The notes beneath the pieces are model-generated. The model was not told where the DNA came from, made no database searches, and saw nothing but the letters and a program-made list of their open reading frames with translations. 64,000 nt of DNA from Erpobdella octoculata (lineage: Eukaryota; Annelida; Clitellata; Hirudinida; Erpobdellidae): NCBI GenBank assembly GCA_963978895.1, contig OZ022245.1, forward strand, positions 611,001 through 675,000, read 5' to 3'. Shown piece after piece: positions 63,001 to 64,000 of the stretch. Position 1 is the first letter of the stretch. Each line of letters opens with the position of its first letter. The position numbers were made by a program, and so were the translations under genes.

Positions 63001-64000
63001 CCAACTACCGGCTACAGATGCCGCCACAATTACTATCACTTCTTCGAAGCCCAGAACCGTTGTAAGTCTGCAGTTTTCAGCTCCCAATGCCGTCGAAACC
63101 AAACTAACATTCTACGATGCCGACGAAGTTCAAATCGACCAGGCGTTCTTGGATTCTGGCTCAAACGTTAGTTTTTTTATTTCCACTTTAATTTCCTTTA
63201 GAAAATGAAATTTCAAAACGGTCAAGTACATGTATTTCAATTCAGAGCAAGCAAGTTTTTAAACGAAGAGTTGGAAACGTTTCCAAGATTAAGCTCGAAA
63301 TCGCCATGAGCGACGACAAATCCCCAACAGAAATTGCTGATTTTTCAATCGAAACTTGTGCTGAAGCAGGTAACTATTGCTCGTCAATATTACCCAAAAC
63401 ACATTTAATTTTGACTAAAATATGGTTTTATTTCTTCAAGTCGCTCCTACAACACACTTTCCAGGCACTCCCTCTACAACAGCGGAACAAGGACCGGGTA
63501 ATCTTGGACAACTCAGTACTTTACCAAGCCCTGGTTCAACAAAACAAAAACTGACAACAGGTGGAGTTATATTTTCTAGTTTTTCCAGGCAATCTAGTTT
63601 TTATTTTGTAGTATACGTAATCTCTCTTTAAGTTATAATAGCAGAATATTGTTTATCAGTTGTATATTTATCAAGGAACTTTGTTCACAGCTCTATTAAT
63701 ACAAATTATAGTTAATTTTGTTTGAGAATTATTTAATTGTTTCAAATGTCTACGAAAAAGTCTAATCTTCTTCATTTAATTAAAACTGGATGATCAGCTG
63801 GACAGACAACGGTTATAAAAACGACAGTCTGCAAAATCAACGATGCAGTTCTCGAGACTGAAACAACATTCACAACCCAGCCAGACATTGGCACGAGCAA
63901 TCTAAAGAGCCTCCTCTTCCAACCTTCAGACGCTGATTTTATAGTAACTGTAACTTTGCCTGAGACGCAAGAAATTATGAATTTTGAACTGAGTCCGATC
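254..64000 (+). CDS. Giant mucin-like modular protein gene, partial at both ends
   Basis: All exons listed below join in one frame. Linker exons are phase 1-1, domain exon A runs from phase 1 to phase 0, and exon B from phase 0 to phase 1. I count about 77 copies of one two-Cys domain (76 complete, one cut by the window end), separated by Thr/Pro-rich linkers that look like O-glycosylation substrates. Splicing is required: every intron introduces stops, and most change frame (the array introns are 73 and 83 nt). No start, signal peptide, transmembrane segment or stop is visible, so the true gene is larger. Family unrecognised. A secreted structural, mucous or adhesive protein is inferred from composition only. 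An alternative reading as several tandem genes is less likely, because no exon in the window supplies a plausible initiator or terminator between modules. Confidence 0.8.
449..501. repeat. (TCA)n/(CAT)n microsatellite
   Basis: About 17 near-perfect trinucleotides lie in the intron just upstream of the first domain exon. They create a spurious open frame of Met/Ile/Thr residues that is not part of the protein. Confidence 0.85.
522..1274 (+). CDS. Domain module 1 (divergent, two exons)
   Basis: Exon A is 522-799 (278 nt, acceptor CCATAG, donor GTAAGT after Asn-Gly). Exon B is 1160-1274 (115 nt, acceptor CTCAG, donor GTAAGA). Exon A opens with TTLGATKC and continues CNMVDLFEAKDL; a hydrophobic core (LITIALAQKRTIVIVSLATKNV) precedes the phase-0 intron. 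Exon B ends with VDEIDVQTCEE, placing the second Cys where array copies have VRVCGE. Pairwise similarity to the arrays is low, but Cys spacing, intron position and phase are identical. The intron holds a TCA microsatellite. Confidence 0.8.
836..878. repeat. TCA/CAC microsatellite in intron
   Basis: A degenerate run of ATC/ATCACC trinucleotides lies within the intron that splits domain module 1. No function is apparent. Confidence 0.7.
1487..1534 (+). CDS. Linker exon (48 nt)
   Basis: It is bounded by CTGCAG and GTTAGT and is phase 1-1. It encodes GVTVTPFTVPTTPAVT, 7 of 16 residues being Thr and 3 Pro, so it is a candidate O-glycosylated spacer. Confidence 0.7.
1784..1822 (+). CDS. Linker exon (39 nt)
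   Basis: A strong pyrimidine tract and TTTCAG precede it, and GTAAAC follows. In phase 1-1 it encodes IPFLSASTTKGLE. It is clearly paralogous to the 39-nt exon at 6040-6078, which shares the AS-TTKG-x-E ending, so linker exons have been duplicated along with their neighbours. Confidence 0.65.
1823..2481 (+). other. 659-bp intron with possible decayed linker exons
   Basis: AT-rich intron. At about 2278-2320 a good acceptor (GATTGCAG) leads into a linker-like frame, TTAVSMPATRTI, that hits TAA without a usable donor. At about 2345-2372 CTAGCTTCCATGACCAAA resembles the 1784 and 6040 linker exons but has no intact donor in phase. I read both as relics, not exons. Confidence 0.35.
2482..3256 (+). 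CDS. Domain module 2 (divergent, two exons)
   Basis: Exon A is 2482-2756 (275 nt) and exon B is 3142-3256 (115 nt). Exon A starts TTAPKCSVYNLLKDNVGV, preserving the C-x-V-x-x-LL signature. It carries TIMSIELKTDNVERVDIIV, the counterpart of TLMEIEVTTTNVDSVTITV in the arrays. The donor is GTGAGG after Thr-Arg. Exon B ends in VTDVSIFVCGE with donor GTTAGT. The 385-bp intron contains AAT and ATG microsatellites. Confidence 0.8.
2943..3021. repeat. (AAT)n followed by (ATG)n microsatellite
   Basis: About 19 AAT/ATA triplets are followed, after ATC, by about five GAT triplets, all inside the intron of module 2. Confidence 0.9.
3384..3443 (+). CDS. Linker exon (60 nt)
   Basis: It is preceded by TTCTTAACAG and followed by GTAAAT, phase 1-1. 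It encodes ITTAVAPTSTGPATETQATA, rich in Thr, Ala and Pro. Confidence 0.7.
3610..4457 (+). CDS. Domain module 3 (divergent, two exons)
   Basis: Exon A is 3610-3881 (272 nt) and exon B is 4310-4457 (148 nt, longer than the usual 115-124). Exon A has ACKTDNLIADS and the core TITVTSPLPANIMEVDFRSVNVKSVEVVFYD (positions about 40-72), with donor GTGCGT after Glu-Glu. Exon B reaches ENFEIWTCGE, where Trp precedes the Cys as in array-3 domain type 1. Three phase-1 donors occur in a row (after 4427, 4440 and 4457). I chose the last; the earlier ones would trim a linker-like GTEPGTTGKE tail. The 428-bp intron shows nothing else. Confidence 0.75.
4609..4644 (+). CDS. Linker exon (36 nt)
   Basis: Acceptor TTAAAG, donor GTATGA, phase 1-1. 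Encodes GTTPAPTEIAHP. Confidence 0.6.
4876..5673 (+). CDS. Domain module 4 (divergent, two exons)
   Basis: Exon A is 4876-5147 (272 nt, acceptor AAACAG, donor GTAAGT) and exon B is 5553-5673 (121 nt, acceptor ATACAG, donor GTGGAT). Exon A starts VTTVTKCRVNDLVKDDG. It contains RLMEINVETENVKEVTVVF, closely matching the core strand pair of other modules. Exon B ends VEASQLEVWGCGK. The 405-bp intron contains no other feature I can support. Confidence 0.8.
5822..5893 (+). CDS. Linker exon (72 nt)
   Basis: Acceptor ATTTCAG, donor GTAATA, phase 1-1. The product begins EIVTAATVTEVTGTKPFS and ends TTQVT. It is Thr-rich and a candidate O-glycosylated spacer. Confidence 0.7.
6040..6078 (+). CDS. Linker exon (39 nt), paralogue of 1784-1822
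   Basis: Acceptor TAATTTCAG, donor GTAAAC, phase 1-1. Encodes VFSKPASTTKGVE. Length, the donor sequence and the AS-TTKG-x-E ending match the exon at 1784, which points to an old local duplication. Confidence 0.65.
6079..6433 (+). other. Intron, no further feature
   Basis: AT-rich sequence with a pyrimidine tract (CATTTCTTTTTTTACC) near its 3' end. A 61-codon open frame from about 6285 overlaps the next exon in another frame and has no domain signature; I do not call it. Confidence 0.5.
6434..6481 (+). CDS. Linker exon (48 nt, or 60 nt from 6422)
   Basis: Two in-phase acceptors are possible: TTTGCAG ending at 6433 or AAAAAG ending at 6421. Both give phase 1-1 and add either VVTGSTSQTPIVDIIH or four extra residues (GTFA) before it. 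The donor is GTAAGA. Confidence 0.55.
6634..6663 (+). CDS. Linker exon (30 nt)
   Basis: Acceptor TTTAAAAG, donor GTAACA, phase 1-1. Encodes GTTTTVSVEE. Confidence 0.55.
6788..7416 (+). CDS. Domain module 5 (divergent, two exons)
   Basis: Exon A is 6788-7053 (266 nt, acceptor GTACAG, donor GTAAGC) and exon B is 7302-7416 (115 nt, acceptor AATAG, donor GTAAAC). Exon A opens TTPTTCKLADLLGTDLF. Its core is KFMKIKMSIVGVDKIIVRI, with Lys/Met replacing the usual MEIE. Exon B ends VISNLKIMICGE, the counterpart of VTDLAVRVCGE. Confidence 0.8.
7417..7772 (+). other. Intron, no further feature
   Basis: 356 bp of AT-rich sequence. The minus-strand open frame at 7623-7826 is Leu/Phe-rich low complexity and overlaps the next linker exon; not called. 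Confidence 0.5.
7773..7832 (+). CDS. Linker exon (60 nt)
   Basis: Acceptor TTCTAG, donor GTAACT, phase 1-1. Encodes VYTTTAMLTTEKKVEATTPK, a Thr-rich spacer immediately before array 1. Confidence 0.7.
7986..8466 (+). CDS. Array 1 unit U0 (founder-like, separate linker)
   Basis: Exon A is 7986-8269 and exon B is 8343-8466. From TTTKGPTCQVENLLDKPYAR onward it is nearly identical to array 1. It lacks the TTGPGGV repeats and is preceded by a strong acceptor (TTTATTTTTTCAG). An in-phase alternative acceptor at 7928 would add residues beginning VTTGAVEHVPTCSEV. That stretch is a diverged copy of the array linker, so U0 is either ancestral in layout or a partly deleted unit. Confidence 0.75.
8550..9222 (+). 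CDS. Array 1 unit U1
   Basis: Exon A 8550-9025 with three TTGPGGV repeats; exon B 9099-9222. Private linker residues are QLTPT and GPLGP, where later units have QPTPT and GPPGP. It is the first unit with the fused linker-domain exon. Confidence 0.8.
9306..9978 (+). CDS. Array 1 unit U2
   Basis: Exon A 9306-9781 (three repeats); exon B 9855-9978. The intron is the second subtype (TTTACCAAAC...GAATTTTTCAC) and exon B reads KEGEKPNVVNV. The intron upstream has TGAGGTCA in place of the palindrome TGACGTCA. Confidence 0.8.
10062..10734 (+). CDS. Array 1 unit U3
   Basis: Exon A 10062-10537 (three repeats); exon B 10611-10734. Private changes: SENKPEP for SEDKPEP, and VCREG for VCGEG immediately after the conserved second Cys. 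Confidence 0.8.
10818..11490 (+). CDS. Array 1 unit U4
   Basis: Exon A 10818-11293 (three repeats); exon B 11367-11490. The most individually diverged early unit: PYAGLE, PLITLT, PVLED, and TVVDLAV in exon B. All keep the frame and both Cys. Confidence 0.8.
11574..12270 (+). CDS. Array 1 unit U5
   Basis: Exon A 11574-12073 with four repeats, one reading GGIVTTG; exon B 12147-12270 (KEGEKP subtype). The upstream intron starts with a variant (CTAGCTCATTG) and has TTAAAGTGACGTCA. Confidence 0.8.
12354..13026 (+). CDS. Array 1 unit U6
   Basis: Exon A 12354-12829 (three repeats); exon B 12903-13026. Its A-B intron is a mosaic: TTTACCAAAC from one subtype, GATTTTTTTAC from the other. Confidence 0.8.
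13110..13782 (+). CDS. Array 1 unit U7
   Basis: Exon A 13110-13585 (three repeats); exon B 13659-13782. It has the same mosaic intron as U6. Exon B belongs to a subtype with VVTVEV and DGNNPVTV that continues into U8. Confidence 0.8.
13865..14561 (+). CDS. Array 1 unit U8
   Basis: Exon A 13865-14364 (four repeats); exon B 14438-14561. SLSEDK replaces SPSEDK. The upstream intron is 82 nt because one T is missing (CTAGCTACTG), a harmless intronic deletion. Confidence 0.8.
14645..15341 (+). CDS. Array 1 unit U9
   Basis: Exon A 14645-15144 (four repeats, SLSEDK as in U8); exon B 15218-15341. Its A-B acceptor is TCTCCAG instead of the array-wide TCTCTAG. Exon B reverts to VVNVEV/DGNSPV. Confidence 0.8.
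15425..16073 (+). CDS. Array 1 unit U10
   Basis: Exon A 15425-15876, only two repeats (unit step of 732 bp to the next); exon B 15950-16073. VTEKDGND replaces VTDKDGND. Confidence 0.8.
16157..16781 (+). CDS. Array 1 unit U11 (single linker repeat)
   Basis: Exon A 16157-16584 with one TTGPGGV repeat; exon B 16658-16781. Exon B has GNVVVKEG and PNIVNVEV. Confidence 0.8.
16865..17489 (+). CDS. Array 1 unit U12 (single linker repeat)
   Basis: Exon A 16865-17292 with one repeat; exon B 17366-17489. Before the first Cys it reads CCAACATG, as in U0, not CCGACATG. Confidence 0.8.
17573..18245 (+). CDS. Array 1 unit U13
   Basis: Exon A 17573-18048 (three repeats); exon B 18122-18245 (KEGEKP). It shares the rare TGAGGTCA upstream intron variant with U2, suggesting descent from a common block. 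Confidence 0.8.
18329..19001 (+). CDS. Array 1 unit U14
   Basis: Exon A 18329-18804 (three repeats, silent change in the FPVD codons); exon B 18878-19001. Confidence 0.8.
19085..19709 (+). CDS. Array 1 unit U15 (consensus donor)
   Basis: Exon A 19085-19512 with one repeat; exon B 19586-19709. It is the only array unit whose A-B donor is GTAAGT instead of GTTAGT, which supports the splice-site assignment for all the others. Confidence 0.85.
19793..20465 (+). CDS. Array 1 unit U16
   Basis: Exon A 19793-20268 (three repeats); exon B 20342-20465, with a silent AAG/ACC-AAA/ACC change in GDKP. Confidence 0.8.
20549..21221 (+). CDS. Array 1 unit U17
   Basis: Exon A 20549-21024 (three repeats); exon B 21098-21221. 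Exon B carries SPVKVTDL (Thr to Lys), a change shared only with U19. Confidence 0.8.
21305..21977 (+). CDS. Array 1 unit U18
   Basis: Exon A 21305-21780 (three repeats); exon B 21854-21977 (KEGDKP subtype). With U17 it forms a 1512-bp dimer repeated as U19-U20. Confidence 0.8.
22061..22733 (+). CDS. Array 1 unit U19
   Basis: Exon A 22061-22536 (three repeats); exon B 22610-22733, SPVKVTDL as in U17. Confidence 0.8.
22817..23489 (+). CDS. Array 1 unit U20
   Basis: Exon A 22817-23292 (three repeats); exon B 23366-23489. Essentially the same as U18. Confidence 0.8.
23573..24241 (+). CDS. Array 1 unit U21 (shortened intron)
   Basis: Exon A 23573-24048 (three repeats); exon B 24118-24241. A 4-nt intronic deletion leaves a 69-nt intron (GTTAGTAGACCATTTG). 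Unspliced, it would stay in frame to the next exon, but reading on gives an unrelated peptide and a stop before exon B. Confidence 0.8.
24325..24997 (+). CDS. Array 1 unit U22
   Basis: Exon A 24325-24800 (three repeats); exon B 24874-24997. First unit with GAGIVPTT in the linker and with the VVTVEV exon B. The intron after it changes to a distinct subtype (CTAGCTTTCTGAATTTACAAATATTCCCC). Confidence 0.8.
25082..25778 (+). CDS. Array 1 unit U23
   Basis: Exon A 25082-25581 with four repeats, the second TTGTGGV; exon B 25655-25778. SKLKTL replaces SKPKTL, and the donor context is GTTAGTAGGCGG. All of these recur in U25. Confidence 0.8.
25863..26559 (+). CDS. Array 1 unit U24
   Basis: Exon A 25863-26362 (four repeats, one TTGTGGV); exon B 26436-26559. 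It shares the silent GATGGC and ACAGTTACC variants with U22. Confidence 0.8.
26644..27340 (+). CDS. Array 1 unit U25
   Basis: Exon A 26644-27143 (four repeats); exon B 27217-27340. Carries the SKLKTL change of U23, 1562 bp away. Confidence 0.8.
27425..28121 (+). CDS. Array 1 unit U26
   Basis: Exon A 27425-27924 (four repeats); exon B 27998-28121 with EGEKTNVV (Pro to Thr). Exon B and the following intron return to the earlier subtype, so the U22-U26 sub-block ends inside this unit. Confidence 0.8.
28205..28877 (+). CDS. Array 1 unit U27 (last, degenerating)
   Basis: Exon A 28205-28680 (three repeats); exon B 28754-28877. Linker changes TTVPGGV and TTEAVQ and a TSGPGGV start, plus PKEGNS in exon B, show the extra divergence expected of an edge unit that escapes homogenisation. 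Confidence 0.8.
28962..28979 (+). CDS. Truncated linker micro-exon after array 1 (18 nt)
   Basis: The upstream intron is the array type (ACGCTCACAG acceptor). The exon starts AACTAACAACAA like array exons, then ends at GTAAAA, giving ELTTNT in phase 1-1. It marks the right break of the array. Confidence 0.6.
28980..29388 (+). other. 409-bp intron, no further feature
   Basis: AT-rich unique sequence with a long T tract before the next acceptor. No coding or RNA signal seen. Confidence 0.6.
29389..29442 (+). CDS. Linker exon (54 nt)
   Basis: Acceptor CTTCACAG, donor GTAATA, phase 1-1. Encodes KVKTTRPAGVLTTKVPTL. Confidence 0.65.
29520..30005 (+). CDS. Domain module between arrays, a
   Basis: Exon A is 29520-29806 (287 nt, acceptor AATTATAG, donor GTAGCC) and exon B is 29885-30005 (121 nt, acceptor CACTTAG, donor GTAGTT). 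Exon A has TSGLTKCQVNNLLNVPDILV, close to the array signature CQVENLL, and TVMEISFVTENVENAVLSL. Exon B ends VKDLKVYVCGQ. The A-B intron is only 78 bp. Confidence 0.8.
30078..30131 (+). CDS. Linker exon (54 nt)
   Basis: Acceptor TTTCCAG, donor GTTTGT, phase 1-1. Encodes AVPTTTPFTAVTQVMLTS. Confidence 0.65.
30132..30585 (+). other. 454-bp intron, no further feature
   Basis: Unique AT-rich sequence; a short TTCTGTTCGAAATGCCAATGTGTTCTAACAGAACA stretch contains a small inverted repeat (TTCTGTT/AACAGAA). No exon found. Confidence 0.45.
30586..30660 (+). CDS. Linker exon (75 nt)
   Basis: Acceptor TTATTCAG, donor GTATCT, phase 1-1. Product starts AKVPELTPGSTSTPGVG and ends IPTTTK; rich in Thr, Pro and Gly. 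Confidence 0.7.
30732..31274 (+). CDS. Domain module between arrays, b
   Basis: Exon A is 30732-31009 (278 nt, acceptor TTTCAG, donor GTAATC) and exon B is 31154-31274 (121 nt, acceptor ATGTAG, donor GTAAAC). Exon A has TEVTRCSVLDILKEPNVQVV and TVMSVVTETDNVKNVVITF. Exon B ends VESLQIFACGK. Confidence 0.8.
31352..31405 (+). CDS. Linker exon (54 nt)
   Basis: Acceptor ATTACAG, donor GTAAAA, phase 1-1. Encodes AVPTSPLPGVTTTVEITR. Confidence 0.65.
31705..31764 (+). CDS. Linker exon (60 nt)
   Basis: Acceptor AATGTAG, donor GTTGAT, phase 1-1. Encodes VTETTKKIETPIVTETVIVP. The 299-bp intron upstream shows nothing. Confidence 0.6.
31846..32913 (+). CDS. Domain module between arrays, c
   Basis: Exon A is 31846-32126 (281 nt, acceptor TTCAAG, donor GTGATT) and exon B is 32790-32913 (124 nt, acceptor TTTCAG, donor GTTGGA). 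Exon A has TITKCQVDNLMGSPTTQTTT and TVMEIEMKLVNVKEIVVKL. Exon B ends VKDLKIYVCGE, close to module a. It holds the largest intra-domain intron in the window (663 bp). Confidence 0.8.
32127..32789 (+). other. Large intra-domain intron with GC-richer block and pyrimidine tract
   Basis: About 32165-32330 is clearly GC-richer than other introns and carries a 65-codon minus-strand open frame without recognisable motifs. About 32460-32580 is a C/T-rich tract (TTCCGTTCCCC, CCGCTCTC, TCCGGCTCCGGC). The rest is AT-rich. An old inserted element is possible, but no terminal repeats or target-site duplications were found. Confidence 0.35.
33064..33120 (+). CDS. Linker exon (57 nt)
   Basis: Acceptor ATATCAG, donor GTCAGT, phase 1-1. 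Encodes VQPGTTAHVVESTTVRVTE. Confidence 0.65.
33399..33873 (+). CDS. Domain module between arrays, d
   Basis: Exon A is 33399-33676 (278 nt, acceptor TTAACAG, donor GTAAAT) and exon B is 33753-33873 (121 nt, acceptor ACGTCAG, donor GTAAGA). Exon A has TVSWCQISNLMNEQNL and TIMEVSFIAENAEEVSVIY. Exon B starts Lys-rich (KKTKIKEEQ) and ends IEELKINVCGK. The exon B acceptor was chosen because it alone gives the family length and phase; a later CAACAG would cut a core strand. Confidence 0.75.
33974..34036 (+). CDS. Linker exon (63 nt)
   Basis: Acceptor TTCAAAG, donor GTCAGT, phase 1-1. Product starts VQYTSATPVKTVAVTT and ends KGE. Confidence 0.65.
34110..34776 (+). CDS. Array 2 unit V1 (left edge)
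   Basis: Exon A 34110-34579; exon B 34653-34776. The first about 18 residues (VKTTSHFASTKLQTGVV) are unique, then STGPSGV is the only linker repeat and TTLAVQ replaces TTGAVQ. The array therefore begins inside an exon. The A-B intron has an early TAA (AGCTAATTTTAG). Confidence 0.8.
34860..35556 (+). CDS. Array 2 unit V2
   Basis: Exon A 34860-35359 (four repeats); exon B 35433-35556. TTTIGPICQ replaces TTTKGPTCQ before the first Cys, as in V5. Confidence 0.8.
35640..36384 (+). CDS. Array 2 unit V3
   Basis: Exon A 35640-36187 with six repeats, the fifth reading TTGHGGV; exon B 36261-36384. Confidence 0.8.
36468..37212 (+). CDS. Array 2 unit V4
   Basis: Exon A 36468-37015 (six repeats, same TTGHGGV as V3); exon B 37089-37212. 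V3 to V4 is a recent duplication of an 828-bp unit. Confidence 0.8.
37296..38040 (+). CDS. Array 2 unit V5
   Basis: Exon A 37296-37843 (six repeats, TTTIGPICQ as in V2); exon B 37917-38040 with KPDVVTV (Asn to Asp). Confidence 0.8.
38124..38820 (+). CDS. Array 2 unit V6
   Basis: Exon A 38124-38623 (four repeats); exon B 38697-38820. First appearance of KEGEKPNVVTV in array 2. Confidence 0.8.
38904..39648 (+). CDS. Array 2 unit V7
   Basis: Exon A 38904-39451 (six repeats); exon B 39525-39648 (KEGDKP). Confidence 0.8.
39732..40452 (+). CDS. Array 2 unit V8
   Basis: Exon A 39732-40255, five repeats (the only 524-nt exon A), GGVVITGAV at the linker end; exon B 40329-40452. Confidence 0.8.
40536..41208 (+). 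CDS. Array 2 unit V9 (array 1/array 2 mosaic)
   Basis: Exon A 40536-41011 (three repeats); exon B 41085-41208. From AKIPAATTTK through ETEPKTPGG it matches array 1, while both flanks (ELPTTTGPGG start, TSAKPKTL end, intron type) are array 2. Confidence 0.8.
41292..42060 (+). CDS. Array 2 unit V10 (longest linker)
   Basis: Exon A 41292-41863 (572 nt) with seven TTGPGGV repeats spanning 41306-41473; exon B 41937-42060. Acceptor context CACACACACAG. Confidence 0.85.
41306..41473 (+). repeat. 24-nt coding minisatellite (TTGPGGV-M/V), longest run
   Basis: Seven tandem copies of ACTGGTCCTGGCGGTGTAATGACC-type units. The same minisatellite, in 1-7 copies, sits at the 5' end of every array 1 and array 2 exon A, and its copy number accounts for nearly all unit-length differences. 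Confidence 0.9.
42144..42840 (+). CDS. Array 2 unit V11
   Basis: Exon A 42144-42643 (four repeats); exon B 42717-42840. Its exon A acceptor is ACTCATAG instead of ACTCACAG, still a valid AG. Confidence 0.8.
42924..43596 (+). CDS. Array 2 unit V12
   Basis: Exon A 42924-43399 (three repeats); exon B 43473-43596. Carries the set ESPGG, SDDKPEP, TSSKPK and EIELTTT, plus a private TVNDLAV in exon B. Confidence 0.8.
43680..44352 (+). CDS. Array 2 unit V13
   Basis: Exon A 43680-44155 (three repeats), with NILAATTTK and IFPIDL; exon B 44229-44352. The A-B intron has ATTTCTAG for ATTTGTAG. Confidence 0.8.
44436..45108 (+). CDS. Array 2 unit V14
   Basis: Exon A 44436-44911 (three repeats); exon B 44985-45108. 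Intron variant ATTTCTAG as in V13. Confidence 0.8.
45192..45864 (+). CDS. Array 2 unit V15
   Basis: Exon A 45192-45667 (three repeats); exon B 45741-45864 with TITDLAV (Val to Ile). Silent GATGGC. Same pair of markers as V19. Confidence 0.8.
45948..46620 (+). CDS. Array 2 unit V16
   Basis: Exon A 45948-46423 (three repeats; ESPGG, SDDKPEP and EIELTTT as in V12); exon B 46497-46620 with TITDLAV. Confidence 0.8.
46704..47376 (+). CDS. Array 2 unit V17
   Basis: Exon A 46704-47179 (three repeats; the ESPGG/SDDK/EIEL set again, directly after V16); exon B 47253-47376. Confidence 0.8.
47460..48132 (+). CDS. Array 2 unit V18
   Basis: Exon A 47460-47935 (three repeats, IFPIDL as in V13); exon B 48009-48132. 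Intron variant ATTTCTAG. Confidence 0.8.
48216..48888 (+). CDS. Array 2 unit V19
   Basis: Exon A 48216-48691 (three repeats, private AKPTTL); exon B 48765-48888 with TITDLAV. Confidence 0.8.
48972..49644 (+). CDS. Array 2 unit V20
   Basis: Exon A 48972-49447 (three repeats; ESPGG/SDDK/EIEL set); exon B 49521-49644. V12, V16 and V20 are spaced exactly 3024 bp apart. Confidence 0.8.
49728..50400 (+). CDS. Array 2 unit V21
   Basis: Exon A 49728-50203 (three repeats, TTTIGPTCQ); exon B 50277-50400. Confidence 0.8.
50484..51156 (+). CDS. Array 2 unit V22
   Basis: Exon A 50484-50959 (three repeats, silent TTT in IFPV); exon B 51033-51156. Intron variant ATTTCTAG. Confidence 0.8.
51240..51912 (+). 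CDS. Array 2 unit V23 (right edge)
   Basis: Exon A 51240-51715 (three repeats, DILPVDL); exon B 51789-51912 with VTVKVTF and SPLTVTDL. Acceptor CCCTAG. From exon B onward the codon choices (GACAAGCC, ACAGTC) and the next intron (ACATTCTAGCT) are array-1-like. Confidence 0.8.
51996..52130 (+). CDS. Chimeric linker exon joining array 2 and array 3
   Basis: 135 nt, phase 1-1, acceptor ACTCACAG, donor GTGAGC. The first half is the array linker (LTTTTGPGGVMTTGAGGVMT, TEAVQRT). The second half, from TCTACAACGGCGG, is the array 3 linker (STTAEGPGQLGQLSTS), missing one GP of the array 3 version. The junction lies near 52066-52085. Confidence 0.8.
52209..53555 (+). CDS. Array 3 unit W1
   Basis: Type-1 exons 52209-52483 and 52549-52666; linker 52775-52843, encoding GPVATATRHIPVTTAKPFVT plus RLT; type-2 exons 52919-53190 and 53273-53396; linker 53469-53555 (VAPTTHVPGTPSTTAEGPGP then GQLGQLSTS). 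Private changes at this edge unit: SENTQI (others SENPQI) and FKRRIG (others FKRRVG). Confidence 0.8.
53633..54979 (+). CDS. Array 3 unit W2
   Basis: Type-1 exons 53633-53907 and 53973-54090; linker 54199-54267; type-2 exons 54343-54614 and 54697-54820; linker 54893-54979. The type-2 domain ends TCAETG (subtype x, intron GTAACAATTG) where W1 has TCAEAG. Confidence 0.8.
55058..56404 (+). CDS. Array 3 unit W3
   Basis: Type-1 exons 55058-55332 and 55398-55515; linker 55624-55692; type-2 exons 55768-56039 and 56122-56245; linker 56318-56404. The residue after the first Cys is Leu (RCLLDEL). Type-2 end is subtype x. Confidence 0.8.
56483..57829 (+). CDS. Array 3 unit W4
   Basis: Type-1 exons 56483-56757 and 56823-56940; linker 57049-57117; type-2 exons 57193-57464 and 57547-57670; linker 57743-57829. 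RCLLDEL at the start, but the type-2 end is subtype y (TCAEAG, GTAACTATTG), with the silent CCAACTGAA. Confidence 0.8.
57908..59255 (+). CDS. Array 3 unit W5
   Basis: Type-1 exons 57908-58182 and 58248-58365; linker 58474-58542; type-2 exons 58618-58889 and 58973-59096; linker 59169-59255. RCQLDEL; subtype y. The type-2 intron has eight T residues after GTTAG where most units have seven. Confidence 0.8.
59334..60680 (+). CDS. Array 3 unit W6
   Basis: Type-1 exons 59334-59608 and 59674-59791; linker 59900-59968; type-2 exons 60044-60315 and 60398-60521; linker 60594-60680. Private ARKN at the end of type-1 exon A (others ARKD). Type-2 end is subtype x. Confidence 0.8.
60759..62106 (+). CDS. 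Array 3 unit W7
   Basis: Type-1 exons 60759-61033 and 61099-61216; linker 61325-61393; type-2 exons 61469-61740 and 61824-61947; linker 62020-62106. RCLLDEL; subtype y with the eight-T intron as in W5. Confidence 0.8.
62185..63369 (+). CDS. Array 3 unit W8 (right edge)
   Basis: Type-1 exons 62185-62459 and 62525-62642; linker 62751-62819; type-2 exons 62895-63166 and 63246-63369. The second type-2 intron is diverged (ATTTCAAAACGG, and loss of the GTTG segment), as expected at the array boundary. Confidence 0.8.
63441..63560 (+). CDS. Extended linker exon after array 3 (120 nt)
   Basis: It starts like the array 3 linker (VAPTTHFPGTPSTTAEQGPG) but continues past the usual donor, ending with TLPSPGSTKQKLTT at GTGGAG. 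An in-phase alternative donor, GGTAATC after CCGG, would shorten it. I prefer the long form because it keeps GQLSTL, the homologue of GQLSTS. The 237-bp intron after it is AT-rich without other features. Confidence 0.6.
63798..64000 (+). CDS. Divergent domain exon A, cut by the window end
   Basis: The acceptor GATGATCAG gives phase 1. The product opens GQTTVIKTTVCKINDAVLET, with the C-x-I-x-D-A counterpart of CQVENLL, and reaches EIMNFELSPI, the counterpart of TLMEIEV. A later CAG at 63805 would break phase and was not used. The rest of exon A and exon B lie outside the window. Confidence 0.75.

Larger units (their letters stand above)
52209..63369 (+). repeat. Array 3: eight tandem 1424-1426 bp units, two domains each
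   Basis: Unit order: type-1 domain exon A (275 nt), exon B (118 nt), linker exon (69 nt), type-2 domain exon A (272 nt), exon B (124 nt), linker exon (87 nt; 120 nt in W8). Type 1 signature: TRCQLDELVQKQ, VMRVQFKAENVKEVTIEY and FQIWTCATG. Type 2 signature: SKCQTVELLNES, TVVSLQFSAPNAVETKLTFY and DFSIETCAEA. The spliced unit gives 315 residues. Copies differ by only a handful of substitutions and one T-tract indel over exons and introns. Confidence 0.9.
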
